A stretch of DNA of 6,665 nt from Methanoregula sp. (GTDB lineage Archaea > Halobacteriota > Methanomicrobia > Methanomicrobiales > Methanospirillaceae): positions 1 through 6,665 of the forward strand of contig PNBP01000040.1 of the NCBI GenBank assembly GCA_003136075.1. Direction: 5' to 3'. Every line of letters begins with the position of its first letter. Within the stretch, counting starts at the first letter, position 1. A model generated the notes under the pieces. The model was not told the origin of the DNA and did not search any database. It was given only the letters and a program-made list of their open reading frames with translations. Shown here piece by piece: positions 1 through 6,012 of the stretch. A program made the position numbers and the translations under genes.

Positions 1-251
1 AGTACCCAAGAAAACATACGCTCACAAAAATCGACACCACCGGTAGCTTCGATACGGTTGCACAAACCCACAAGCGCCGTGGTTTCTACTTCAGTGATGA
101 ACTCTCGTCCCGGGGAATTGTTGGTGAGTTTGCCGGTGCGACACGGACCTGGAAACTCAACACCTACGGTCTCAACTGGAGACAGGTCCATTATCTCGCG
201 GACACGTTCACCGAGATTGCAGAGAAATACAATCTGCAGGTGCAGAAATAA
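1..251 (+). CDS. C-terminal 82 residues of an unrecognised protein (5' truncated)
   Basis: An open frame enters from the left edge (codons in phase with position 3) and ends at a double stop, TAA TAA, at 249-254. The visible 82 residues run from YPRKHTLTK to EKYNLQVQK. They are rich in aromatic, charged and Thr residues, for example RGFYFSDEL, TRTWKLNTYG and NWRQVHYLAD, and look like a soluble globular C-terminus with a final amphipathic helix. I see no transmembrane segment, no cysteine and no motif I can assign to a family. Codon use matches the genes to the right, and the tandem stop supports real coding sequence. The other open frame here, at 58-273, is Ser/Thr/Arg-rich and looks non-coding. 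The gene is separated from metY by about 150 bases with its own promoter-like sequence, so it is probably a different transcription unit. Function unknown. Confidence 0.72.
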   Translation, partial: YPRKHTLTKIDTTGSFDTVAQTHKRRGFYFSDELSSRGIVGEFAGATRTWKLNTYGLNWRQVHYLADTFTEIAEKYNLQVQK

Positions 252-265
252 TAAAAAGACCACGA

Positions 266-281
266 CAATTTAAAAAAAAAA
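266..281 (+). promoter_or_regulatory. Candidate archaeal TATA/BRE element upstream of the metY operon
   Basis: The spacer holds AATTTAAAAAAAAAA, a TATA-like tract 120-135 bases before the metY start, in otherwise GC-rich surroundings. An archaeal TATA box here would place transcription start near 295-305 and leave a leader of about 100 nt. A second AT-rich stretch at 361-387 (ATTAAAAAAAG then TTTTACATTAC) could instead start a transcript just before the RBS. The sequence alone cannot choose between them. Confidence 0.4.
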
Positions 282-390
282 TCCGGGGCTGCTGTTGCTG
301 ATGTGTCCCGTGCAGAACAGTTGCAGGCACTCAACCACTCAGATAACAACCCCTCCGGGAATTAAAAAAAGAACATTTTACATTACATGC

Positions 391-394
391 GAGG
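391..394 (+). promoter_or_regulatory. Shine-Dalgarno site fixing the metY start at 403
   Basis: GAGG lies 8 bases before the ATG at 403 and matches the anti-SD end of archaeal 16S rRNA. The in-frame ATG at 295 has no comparable site. It would add 36 residues (including [12 protein letters not shown]) that do not resemble the start of this enzyme family. Family members begin close to the [12 protein letters not shown] block. Confidence 0.75.
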
Positions 395-402
395 AATCAG
401 CA

Positions 403-1698
403 ATGACAAAAAAGAAATTTAATCTCGGCACCATCTCCCTACACGCCGGGCAGGTGCCCGATCCAACCACCGGATCAAGAACTGTACCGCTGTACCAGAC
501 CACATCTTATGTGTTCAAGAACACCGAACATGCAGCAAACCTGTTCGGCCTTCGTGAGCTGGGCAATATCTATACCCGGCTCATGAACCCGACCACCGAT
601 GTGTTTGAAAAACGCATCACGGCCATTGAGGGTGGGACCGGGGCAATCGCGACGGCATCCGGAGCAGCCGCCATTACGTACGCGATCCTGAACATCACCC
701 AGCCGGGTGACGAGATTGTATCAGCTGACAACCTGTATGGTGGCACGTACGAGTTCTTCCATTATACGCTCCCAAAGTTCGGGCGGCATGTCGTATTTGT
801 CGATTCCACAAAACCTGAAGAGTTCAGGAAAGCGATCACGGGAAAGACCCGGGCTGTCTACGCGGAGACCGTGGGCAACCCGAAGCTGGACACACCCGAC
901 TTTGAGGCGATCGCAAAGATCGCCCATGAAAATGGCATCCCCTTCATTGTCGACAACACAACCGGTGTCGGTCTCGTCCGCCCTATCGATTATGGTGTTG
1001 ATATTGTCGTCCACTCGGCGACCAAGTATATCGGCGGGCACGGCAATTCCATTGGCGGCGTGATCGTCGACTCCGGGAAGTTTGCATGGAACAATGGCAA
1101 GTTCCCGGAATTTACCGAACCCGACCCGGGCTACCATGGCCTGAAATACTGGGACACGTTCGGGAACTTCCCGGGTCTCGGGAACGTCGCATTTGTGTTT
1201 AAAATCCGTGTCTCTCTTATGAGAGATACCGGTGCCGTGCTCAGCCCGTTCAATGCATGGCTTTTTCTGATCGGCCTTGAGACGCTCCACCTGCGTGTCC
1301 CCCGCCACTCGGAGAATGCATTGGCGGTTGCGGAATTTTTGCAGAAGCACCCGAAAGTTGCATGGGTGAATTACCCCGGTCTTCCCGGGCACCCGAGTCA
1401 CACGCTCACGAAAAAATATCTTGTCGGAGGATATGGCCCTCTCGTTGGTGTCGGGATCAAGGGTGGGGAAGTTGCTTCACGCAAGTTTATCGACAGCCTC
1501 AAGCTCTTCTCGAACCTCGCAAATATCGGGGACTCAAAGAGCCTGGTGATTCACCCGGCGTCAACGACCCACCAGCAGCTGACCTTTGAAGAACAGGCAA
1601 AGACCGGTGTTACACCGGACGCAGTCCGGCTCTCCATCGGGACCGAAGATATCGAAGATATCATAGAAGATCTTAATCAGGCATTCGCAAACGTATAA
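403..1698 (+). CDS. metY: O-acetylhomoserine sulfhydrylase (PLP-dependent, Cys/Met metabolism family)
   Basis: This cytosolic PLP enzyme makes homocysteine from O-acetylhomoserine and sulfide (direct sulfhydrylation). The 431-residue length is typical of the MetY class and longer than the roughly 380-400 of cystathionine synthases. Visible hallmarks are the N-terminal LHAGQ and [19 protein letters not shown], which supplies PLP-phosphate contacts from the neighbouring subunit; [10 protein letters not shown]; the cofactor Asp184 in VDNT; the Schiff-base Lys208 in [11 protein letters not shown]; and the C-terminal [10 protein letters not shown] and [13 protein letters not shown], where Arg409 should bind the substrate carboxylate. 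The MetY-type insertion after the PLP lysine ([19 protein letters not shown]) is present and argues against a gamma-lyase or MetB. After VDNT the sequence reads TGVGLV rather than the commoner FATP-like run. The gene precedes metX by 4 nt, so donor synthesis and use are coupled. The start at 403 is chosen from its RBS. Confidence 0.95.
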   Translation: MTKKKFNLGTISLHAGQVPDPTTGSRTVPLYQTTSYVFKNTEHAANLFGLRELGNIYTRLMNPTTDVFEKRITAIEGGTGAIATASGAAAITYAILNITQPGDEIVSADNLYGGTYEFFHYTLPKFGRHVVFVDSTKPEEFRKAITGKTRAVYAETVGNPKLDTPDFEAIAKIAHENGIPFIVDNTTGVGLVRPIDYGVDIVVHSATKYIGGHGNSIGGVIVDSGKFAWNNGKFPEFTEPDPGYHGLKYWDTFGNFPGLGNVAFVFKIRVSLMRDTGAVLSPFNAWLFLIGLETLHLRVPRHSENALAVAEFLQKHPKVAWVNYPGLPGHPSHTLTKKYLVGGYGPLVGVGIKGGEVASRKFIDSLKLFSNLANIGDSKSLVIHPASTTHQQLTFEEQAKTGVTPDAVRLSIGTEDIEDIIEDLNQAFANV

Positions 1699-1702
1699 TG
1701 GA

Positions 1703-3181
1703 ATGACTATGCTCCCCGGCTCTGTAGGCACCGTTAAAACGGAATCACTGGATCTATTTGCCCCTCTCACTCTTGAGAGCGGAGCCGTCCTGCACAACGT
1801 GACGATCGCATACGAGACCTACGGGAAACTGAACCGGGACCGGAATAATGCGATCCTCATCTGCCACGCCCTTACCGGCGATGCACATGTTGCGGGTATC
1901 CACGAAGGTGAAGAGAAACCCGGCTGGTGGGATGCGGTTATCGGGCCCGGCAAGGCTTTTGACACGGATCGCTATTTCGTAATCTGTAGTAATGTCCTTG
2001 GGGGATGTAAGGGCTCAACGGGCCCCTCTTCTGTAAATCCCCAAACCGGCAAACCCTACGGCACTGCCTTCCCGGTGATCACGATCCGGGACATGGTAAA
2101 CGCCCAGAAACTGTTAATCGAGCATTTTGGTATTTCCCAGTTGTACGCGGTCGCGGGGGGATCGATGGGCGGCATGCAGGTACTGCAGTGGGCGGTCTCG
2201 TATCCCGATATGGTAAAAAAAGCGATAGTCATCGCGACGACGGCTTATTCCACACCCCAGCAGATCGCGTTCAACGAGGTCGGACGGAAGGCAATCACAT
2301 CAGATCCCGACTGGAACAATGGGGATTATTACGGTAAAACGCTGCCCACGCACGGGCTTGCTCTCGCCCGGATGATTGGTCATATCACGTATCTTTCCGA
2401 TGAGTCGATGCATGCAAAATTCGGGCGGACTCTGCAGGATAAGGTCCATATCGGGTTTGATTTTTCGACTGACTTTACCGTGGAGAGTTATCTCCATCAC
2501 CAGGGAGACACCTTCACCCGGCGGTTCGATGCAAATTCGTACCTCTACATCACAAAAGCGGTCGACTACTTTGACCTGGCACAGGACGGATCGCTTGCAA
2601 GCGGGCTTTCAGCTGCAACGGCAGCATTCCTTGTCATCTCCGTATCCTCTGACTGGCTTTACCCGCCCTATCAATCGCAGGAGATCGTCTCTGCGCTCAC
2701 GGCAAACGAGCGCGATGTAAGGTACTCCGAAATCCGATCAAACTACGGCCACGATGCGTTCCTGCTGGAATCCGGGCAGATCAATTACCTGATCGGGAAG
2801 TTCCTGTCGCACACGGTTGTAAGAGATGTCATGACAAGCGATGTTGAAAGCATTGAAGAAGGTTCAACAATCGCGGTCGCCGCACGACGAATGATCAGGT
2901 GTTCAGTCAACCACCTGGCGGTACTCTCGGTAGAAGGGCAGCTGGTTGGTATCGTGACCTCGTGGGACATCGCAAAGGCGGTGGCCTCAAATTTCCTGTG
3001 GCTGGACGAGATCATGTCCCGGAACGTCATCACGTCAACGCCGGATGAATCGGTTGAGGATGCGGCAAAGAAGATGGGGGAGCATGCAATTTCCGCACTG
3101 CCGGTTGTTGATAAGGACCAGCATGTGATCGGGCTTATTACCAGCGATGCCATCAGCTCGCTTATCGGCAGGGGAAATTAG
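1703..3181 (+). CDS. metX: Homoserine O-acetyltransferase fused to a C-terminal CBS-domain pair
   Basis: An alpha/beta-hydrolase acyltransferase that transfers acetyl from acetyl-CoA to homoserine, the committed step of methionine synthesis. Residues 1 to about 370 are the catalytic domain: AYETYGKLN and [10 protein letters not shown] near the N-terminus, [10 protein letters not shown], nucleophile Ser154 in GGSMGGMQ, Asp317 in VSSDWLYPP and His350 in [10 protein letters not shown], a complete Ser-Asp-His triad. Residues about 373-492 are two CBS motifs, VRDVMTSDV to [12 protein letters not shown] and [11 protein letters not shown] to [11 protein letters not shown]. The first keeps the ribose-binding T-x-x-D (Thr419, Asp422). 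The second reads T-S-D-A, with Ala483 where Asp is usual. CBS pairs often bind AMP, ATP or S-adenosylmethionine, so product feedback is a fair inference. A succinyl-CoA preference cannot be excluded from sequence. The start could be ATG 1703 or ATG 1709; a GGA at 1700-1702 is better spaced for 1709. Confidence 0.94.
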   Translation: MTMLPGSVGTVKTESLDLFAPLTLESGAVLHNVTIAYETYGKLNRDRNNAILICHALTGDAHVAGIHEGEEKPGWWDAVIGPGKAFDTDRYFVICSNVLGGCKGSTGPSSVNPQTGKPYGTAFPVITIRDMVNAQKLLIEHFGISQLYAVAGGSMGGMQVLQWAVSYPDMVKKAIVIATTAYSTPQQIAFNEVGRKAITSDPDWNNGDYYGKTLPTHGLALARMIGHITYLSDESMHAKFGRTLQDKVHIGFDFSTDFTVESYLHHQGDTFTRRFDANSYLYITKAVDYFDLAQDGSLASGLSAATAAFLVISVSSDWLYPPYQSQEIVSALTANERDVRYSEIRSNYGHDAFLLESGQINYLIGKFLSHTVVRDVMTSDVESIEEGSTIAVAARRMIRCSVNHLAVLSVEGQLVGIVTSWDIAKAVASNFLWLDEIMSRNVITSTPDESVEDAAKKMGEHAISALPVVDKDQHVIGLITSDAISSLIGRGN

Positions 3182-3724
3182 ATGAGAATCCTTTCCATCC
3201 ATGCGGACTCGATGTGGTATCACGCGACCCGGAAGACACGGATGGCCGAACCGATCACTGCCCACGAGGACCGGATGGACGAATGTGTTGTGCTGTTCTC
3301 CTGCGTGGAGAAACTGGATGAAAAAAACCCTGTGCACGTGATCGCAAGCGCGACCGAGAACGTGCTCCGCCGTCTTGAAAAACTCAAGGTGAAACGGGTT
3401 TTGATCTACTCGTACTCCCATCTCTCAAGCACGCTTGGTGCCCCCAATGTCGCGCTTATGATCTTAAGCGGTCTTGAGGCGCAGCTCCAGTCTGAAGGTA
3501 TCGAGGTCAAGCGTGCGCCCTTTGGCTGGTACAAAGAGTTTGAGATCCGGGGTAAGGGTCACCCGCTCGCAGATCTCTCCATGACGATCTGCCCCTACGA
3601 GGGAACGGAGTGTGATTTCACCTGTCCCTACTGCCATCACCCGTTCAAGGAAGCAGATGCGGAACATGCCTGTCCGAGCGCAGGCGCATGCTCGACACAA
3701 CCGGCAAGAATCGGAGAAAAATAA
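3182..3724 (+). CDS. Free-standing archaeal ThrRS editing-domain protein with C-terminal Cys/His cluster
   Basis: Residues 1-136 match the archaeal threonyl-tRNA synthetase N-terminal editing domain (tRNA-Thr_ED, a D-aminoacyl-tRNA deacylase-like fold). In ThrRS this domain hydrolyses Ser mischarged to tRNA-Thr. Signature blocks are MRILSIHADS, VLIYSYSHLSS (His80), RAPFGWYKEF (Tyr117, Lys118; the family's catalytic Lys sits here) and KGHPLADLS. No synthetase catalytic or anticodon-binding domain follows. Instead residues 137-170 carry Cys137, Cys144, Cys148, Cys151, His152, His153, His162, Cys164 and Cys170, a C-x6-C-x3-C-x2-C-H-H pattern that should bind Zn or Fe-S. The ATG directly follows the metX stop, and AGGGG at 3170-3174 (inside metX) serves as RBS. 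Its stop overlaps the next ATG (TAATG). A trans-editing deacylase is the best guess; the substrate tRNA and the role of the Cys cluster are unknown. Confidence 0.85.
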   Translation: MRILSIHADSMWYHATRKTRMAEPITAHEDRMDECVVLFSCVEKLDEKNPVHVIASATENVLRRLEKLKVKRVLIYSYSHLSSTLGAPNVALMILSGLEAQLQSEGIEVKRAPFGWYKEFEIRGKGHPLADLSMTICPYEGTECDFTCPYCHHPFKEADAEHACPSAGACSTQPARIGEK

Positions 3725-4206
3725 TGACAGAACCTGTTTTAAAATCACAAAAAGCACTTGTCGTTCTTGGCTGCCCGGAAGTTCCGGTGCAGCAGGCGCT
3801 TGCTATCCATATTACTCACCACCTGCAACAGGGAGGTACCGAGGTGCTGGTGACCGGAAATCCATCGGTGCTTGGCCTGCTCAAGGTTTCAGACCCACAA
3901 AAAATATACATCAAAAATACCATGGTGCTCGAAACGTGCATTGCCGAAGTTGTTGAAAAGAAGCGAAGCGGGGATCTCTGCGTTGTCTTTGCCCACAATG
4001 ACGCGGCGATAGCATATGCGGCAACAATGCGGTATCTCCTTCCAGCATGCCGGCTGGTTGTGATCATCTTTGGGAAGGACCCGGAACCACTGGCAGCGGA
4101 GATCAATTTCCCGTGTGAAACCATCATCGAAAAAGCGGTGCATAATCCTGCTGTCTTAAAGAAAAAGATCAACGAGGTGTTCGGATGGGCTGCGTCGAGA
4201 ACCTGA
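3724..4206 (+). CDS. DUF1890 family protein of unknown function (methanogen-associated)
   Basis: The product is 160 residues with alternating hydrophobic strands and helices, consistent with a single Rossmann-like alpha/beta domain. I recognise the DUF1890 signature: ALVVLGCPEVPVQ at the first strand and loop (Cys17), VLVTGNPSVLGLL, KVSDPQKIYI, and DLCVVFAHNDAAIAYAATM (His91-Asn92-Asp93). Cysteines are at 17, 72, 86, 109 and 131; Cys17, in a loop after strand 1, is the most likely functional one. There is no signal peptide or membrane helix. The start is ATG 3724, overlapping the previous stop by one base, with GGAG at 3713-3716 as RBS. The in-frame ATG at 3688 lies inside the upstream gene and is disfavoured. 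It overlaps the DUF1894 gene by 22 nt, so the two are translationally coupled and probably act together. The biochemical role is unknown; a sulfur or nucleotide-handling role would be inference from neighbours. Confidence 0.85.
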   Translation: MTEPVLKSQKALVVLGCPEVPVQQALAIHITHHLQQGGTEVLVTGNPSVLGLLKVSDPQKIYIKNTMVLETCIAEVVEKKRSGDLCVVFAHNDAAIAYAATMRYLLPACRLVVIIFGKDPEPLAAEINFPCETIIEKAVHNPAVLKKKINEVFGWAASRT

Positions 4207-4502
4207 ACTACGAGATGATCCTCCCGCTTGGTGCCTCATTCAAGGAATGCCGGGAATATGTCGAGAAGAATTACCCGGAAGTATGGTATGTCGATCCCGG
4301 TTACAAGCTCTTTGACGAGTATATGATCGGGCTTCCTCCTATTGCGCTTGGTATCGAGGAAGGAAAAAAGATCATTTTTCCCTACACAAAACCCTGCCAT
4401 GGGACCTATCTGCTCCGTGTTGAAGATACCGACGAAGTTGAACGCGTTCGAAAAACCGCGAAGAATGAAAAAATAAACAAAAGCAGCATCCGGAGAAAAT
4501 AA
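4185..4502 (+). CDS. DUF1894 family protein of unknown function (methanogen-associated)
   Basis: A small 105-residue protein that I recognise as DUF1894 from MGCVENLNYE at the N-terminus, GASFKECREYVEKNYPE, VDPGYKLFDEYMIGLPPIALGI and IIFPYTKPCHGTYLLR. The cysteines Cys3, Cys22 and Cys71 sit within these blocks. The last 16 residues (KTAKNEKINKSSIRRK) are strongly basic, which could suit nucleic-acid contact but could equally be a disordered tail. No membrane segment or known catalytic motif is seen. The RBS GAGGTG at 4174-4179 lies inside the DUF1890 gene and gives 5-base spacing to ATG 4185, confirming the 22-nt overlap as real. The stop is 3 bases before the thiI ATG. Function is unknown; the fixed pairing with DUF1890 suggests a complex or a shared pathway. 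Confidence 0.84.
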   Translation: MGCVENLNYEMILPLGASFKECREYVEKNYPEVWYVDPGYKLFDEYMIGLPPIALGIEEGKKIIFPYTKPCHGTYLLRVEDTDEVERVRKTAKNEKINKSSIRRK

Positions 4503-4505
4503 ATT

Positions 4506-5618
4506 ATGACGAAAAAATGGCTGGTCCGGTACTCAGAAATATTTTTAAAATCAGATCCGGTCCGCCGGCAGTGGGAACGGGTACTCATGGACAATATACG
4601 GGAAGTAATGCCGGGAGTTACCATACGGAGCGAACGTGGAAGGATCTGGCTTCTCGGCGATGTGAAACCAGACCTTTTGAAAAACATCTTTGGGATCGTA
4701 TCGTTCTCGGAAGTAGAACATGTCAGCCGTAACGAGACAATCGAAGATGCCCTGCTTGACTACTGCCGGGGTCACGGCTTATCTGAAGTAAAGACCTTTG
4801 CTCTCCGGATCAAGCGGGTGGGAAACCATGATTTTTCCTCAAATGACAAAGCAATCGAGTTCGGGAACCTGATACGAAAGGAGTTCCCCAGGATCAAGGT
4901 AAACCTTGCTGCACCCGAGAAAGAGATCCATGTGGAGATCCGCAAAGATGAGTGCTACCTTTATGATAATGTGACAAAAGCTGTTGGCGGGTTGCCCATC
5001 GGTGTTGAAGGGACGCTTGTTGCTCTTGTGTCCGGGGGTATCGACTCGCCGGTTGCTGCGTGGATGATGATGAAACGCGGGTGCCGGATCATCCCGCTCT
5101 TTGTGGCGCTTGACACCTTCCTTGACAATTCGGTCATTGCCCGGGCAGAGCGCGTCGTTGATGTGCTTAAAAAATACCAGCCGGATATCCATCTCCGGGT
5201 CATTCACGATTCGTATCTTGCCGCGGCAAAAAAAGAGCTTATAAAAAACCACCAGGAAAAATACACCTGCCTTTTCTGCAAACGACGGATGTACCGTATT
5301 GCTCAGGAAGTTGCTCTGGAAGTCGGAGCAAAGGGAATAGTAAACGGCGAATCACTTGGTCAGGTTGCGAGCCAGACGCTGGACAACCTGGTCGTGCTCA
5401 ACAATGCGGCTGAGTGCCCCATCTACCGCCCCCTCATCGGGTTTGACAAGGAAGAGACGATGAAGATCGCACGGGAGATCGGGACCTATACTACTTCGGT
5501 CAGCAAAGCGTCCGGGTGCACGGCGGTCCCGAAAGGTCCGTCAACAAAGGCGAAACTTTCGACTATTCTTGCAATTGAGAAGAAACTGGAAGCGAGTACG
5601 ATGCCGCTGCCGGTGTAA
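4506..5618 (+). CDS. thiI: tRNA 4-thiouridine synthetase ThiI, archaeal type without rhodanese domain
   Basis: ThiI adenylates uridine 8 of tRNA with ATP and replaces the oxygen with sulfur to give s4U. Domains in order: N-terminal ferredoxin-like region (about 1-60, beginning KKWLVRYSEIFLKS), THUMP RNA-binding domain (about 60-165, with VKTFALRIKRVGNHDFSS), then the PP-loop ATP pyrophosphatase domain with SGGIDSPVAAW (176-186, Asp180). At 370 residues it lacks the C-terminal rhodanese domain whose Cys carries persulfide in E. coli ThiI. Instead it has Cys255-x-x-Cys258 in YTCLFCKRRMYRIA and Cys338 in SKASGCTAVPKG. This three-Cys arrangement is the one reported for methanococcal ThiI, where it holds an Fe-S cluster needed for sulfur transfer. 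The start ATG 4506 follows GGAG at 4492-4495 and is 3 bases after the DUF1894 stop. It is the last gene of the operon and shares sulfide as likely sulfur source with MetY. Confidence 0.93.
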   Translation: MTKKWLVRYSEIFLKSDPVRRQWERVLMDNIREVMPGVTIRSERGRIWLLGDVKPDLLKNIFGIVSFSEVEHVSRNETIEDALLDYCRGHGLSEVKTFALRIKRVGNHDFSSNDKAIEFGNLIRKEFPRIKVNLAAPEKEIHVEIRKDECYLYDNVTKAVGGLPIGVEGTLVALVSGGIDSPVAAWMMMKRGCRIIPLFVALDTFLDNSVIARAERVVDVLKKYQPDIHLRVIHDSYLAAAKKELIKNHQEKYTCLFCKRRMYRIAQEVALEVGAKGIVNGESLGQVASQTLDNLVVLNNAAECPIYRPLIGFDKEETMKIAREIGTYTTSVSKASGCTAVPKGPSTKAKLSTILAIEKKLEASTMPLPV

Positions 5619-5650
5619 GACAACGTACCCGCAAAAATGATAATACAGCC

Positions 5651-5657
5651 AAAAAAA
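5651..5657 (-). terminator. U-tract terminator candidate for the DUF2769 gene
   Basis: Read on the minus strand, the DUF2769 stop is followed 8 bases later by a run of seven T (A7 on the plus strand). Archaeal RNA polymerase commonly terminates at such T-tracts without a hairpin. The spacer between the convergent thiI and DUF2769 stops is only 47 bases and has no comparable plus-strand T-run. A plus-strand T7 at 5820-5826, inside the DUF2769 gene, could end thiI transcripts. Confidence 0.5.
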
Positions 5658-5665
5658 GGTTAACC

Positions 5666-5953
5666 CTACATATTCCGGTGCTGTTTTTCCGAACCGCTCG
5701 CGCAGTAATACCCAAACTTCAGCGCCATCATCGACGTGACCGGGCAGTTCGGGCAGAGGCAGGCCTTTTTCATTATACTGCACGACGTTTTTCCCGTGGA
5801 GCAGAACAGTTTCTCCTCCTTTTTTTTCATGCAATGAGTATAAGCAGGACAGACCGGGCAGGTACACAGTGCCCGGTATTTTTCCATCACCTTTGCCCTG
5901 ACTTCCGGTGCCATTGCATCGAGTTTCTGTACCATCTCCACAAATCTCTCCAT
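5666..5953 (-). CDS. DUF2769 family Cys-rich protein, probable Zn or Fe-S binder
   Basis: A 95-residue cytosolic protein matching DUF2769: an N-terminal helix (MERFVEMVQKLDAM) followed by a Cys-dense body. Ten cysteines lie at 30, 32, 35, 41, 51, 58, 65, 67, 70 and 84. Two copies of a C-x-C-P-x-C-P unit, CTCPVCP (30-36) and CLCPNCP (65-71), suggest an internal duplication with two metal sites. The blocks EEKLFCSTGKTSC and PVTSMMALKFGYYC are also typical of the family. The start ATG (5953-5951) is preceded on its strand by GGTGAT at 5964-5959, which matches the anti-SD well at 5-base spacing. It is convergent with thiI and divergent from the flavoprotein gene. The Cys pattern suggests Zn or Fe-S clusters and possible redox work with the flavoprotein, but the function is unknown. 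Confidence 0.87.
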   Translation of the reverse strand: MERFVEMVQKLDAMAPEVRAKVMEKYRALCTCPVCPAYTHCMKKKEEKLFCSTGKTSCSIMKKACLCPNCPVTSMMALKFGYYCASGSEKQHRNM

Positions 5954-6012
5954 AGGGTATCACCATGATCCGGATGGACAAATCCATATTCATGAACCTT
6001 TTATTATAATTT
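5954..6012. promoter_or_regulatory. Divergent intergenic promoter region between DUF2769 and the flavoprotein gene
   Basis: This 59-base spacer contains TTTTATTATAATTTA at 5999-6013, a strong AT-rich TATA candidate on either strand. Read leftward it would start transcription near 5980, giving the DUF2769 gene a leader of about 27 nt that includes its GGTGAT RBS. Read rightward it would start near 6030, downstream of ATG 6013. A weaker CATATT at 5985-5990 could give a nearly leaderless rightward transcript starting at about 6013. Confidence 0.5.

Noticed and set aside
295..402. Extended metY start at ATG 295
   Set aside because: No RBS, non-family N-terminal residues, and an SD (GAGG) correctly spaced before ATG 403.
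282..402. SAM riboswitch before metY
   Set aside because: I could not find a SAM-I-like kink-turn/pseudoknot core or other known SAM riboswitch pattern; only a weak bulged hairpin is present.
721..1401. 226-codon minus-strand open frame opposite metY
   Set aside because: Antisense shadow of a strongly supported PLP enzyme gene; its product has no recognisable motif.
2785..3421. Minus-strand open frames opposite the metX CBS region and the editing-domain gene
   Set aside because: They overlap conserved domains on the plus strand, and their products are low-complexity or motif-free.
5678..5968. Plus-strand open frame opposite DUF2769
   Set aside because: The minus strand encodes a recognisable Cys-rich family with a good RBS; the plus-strand product is Arg/Phe/His-rich without motifs.
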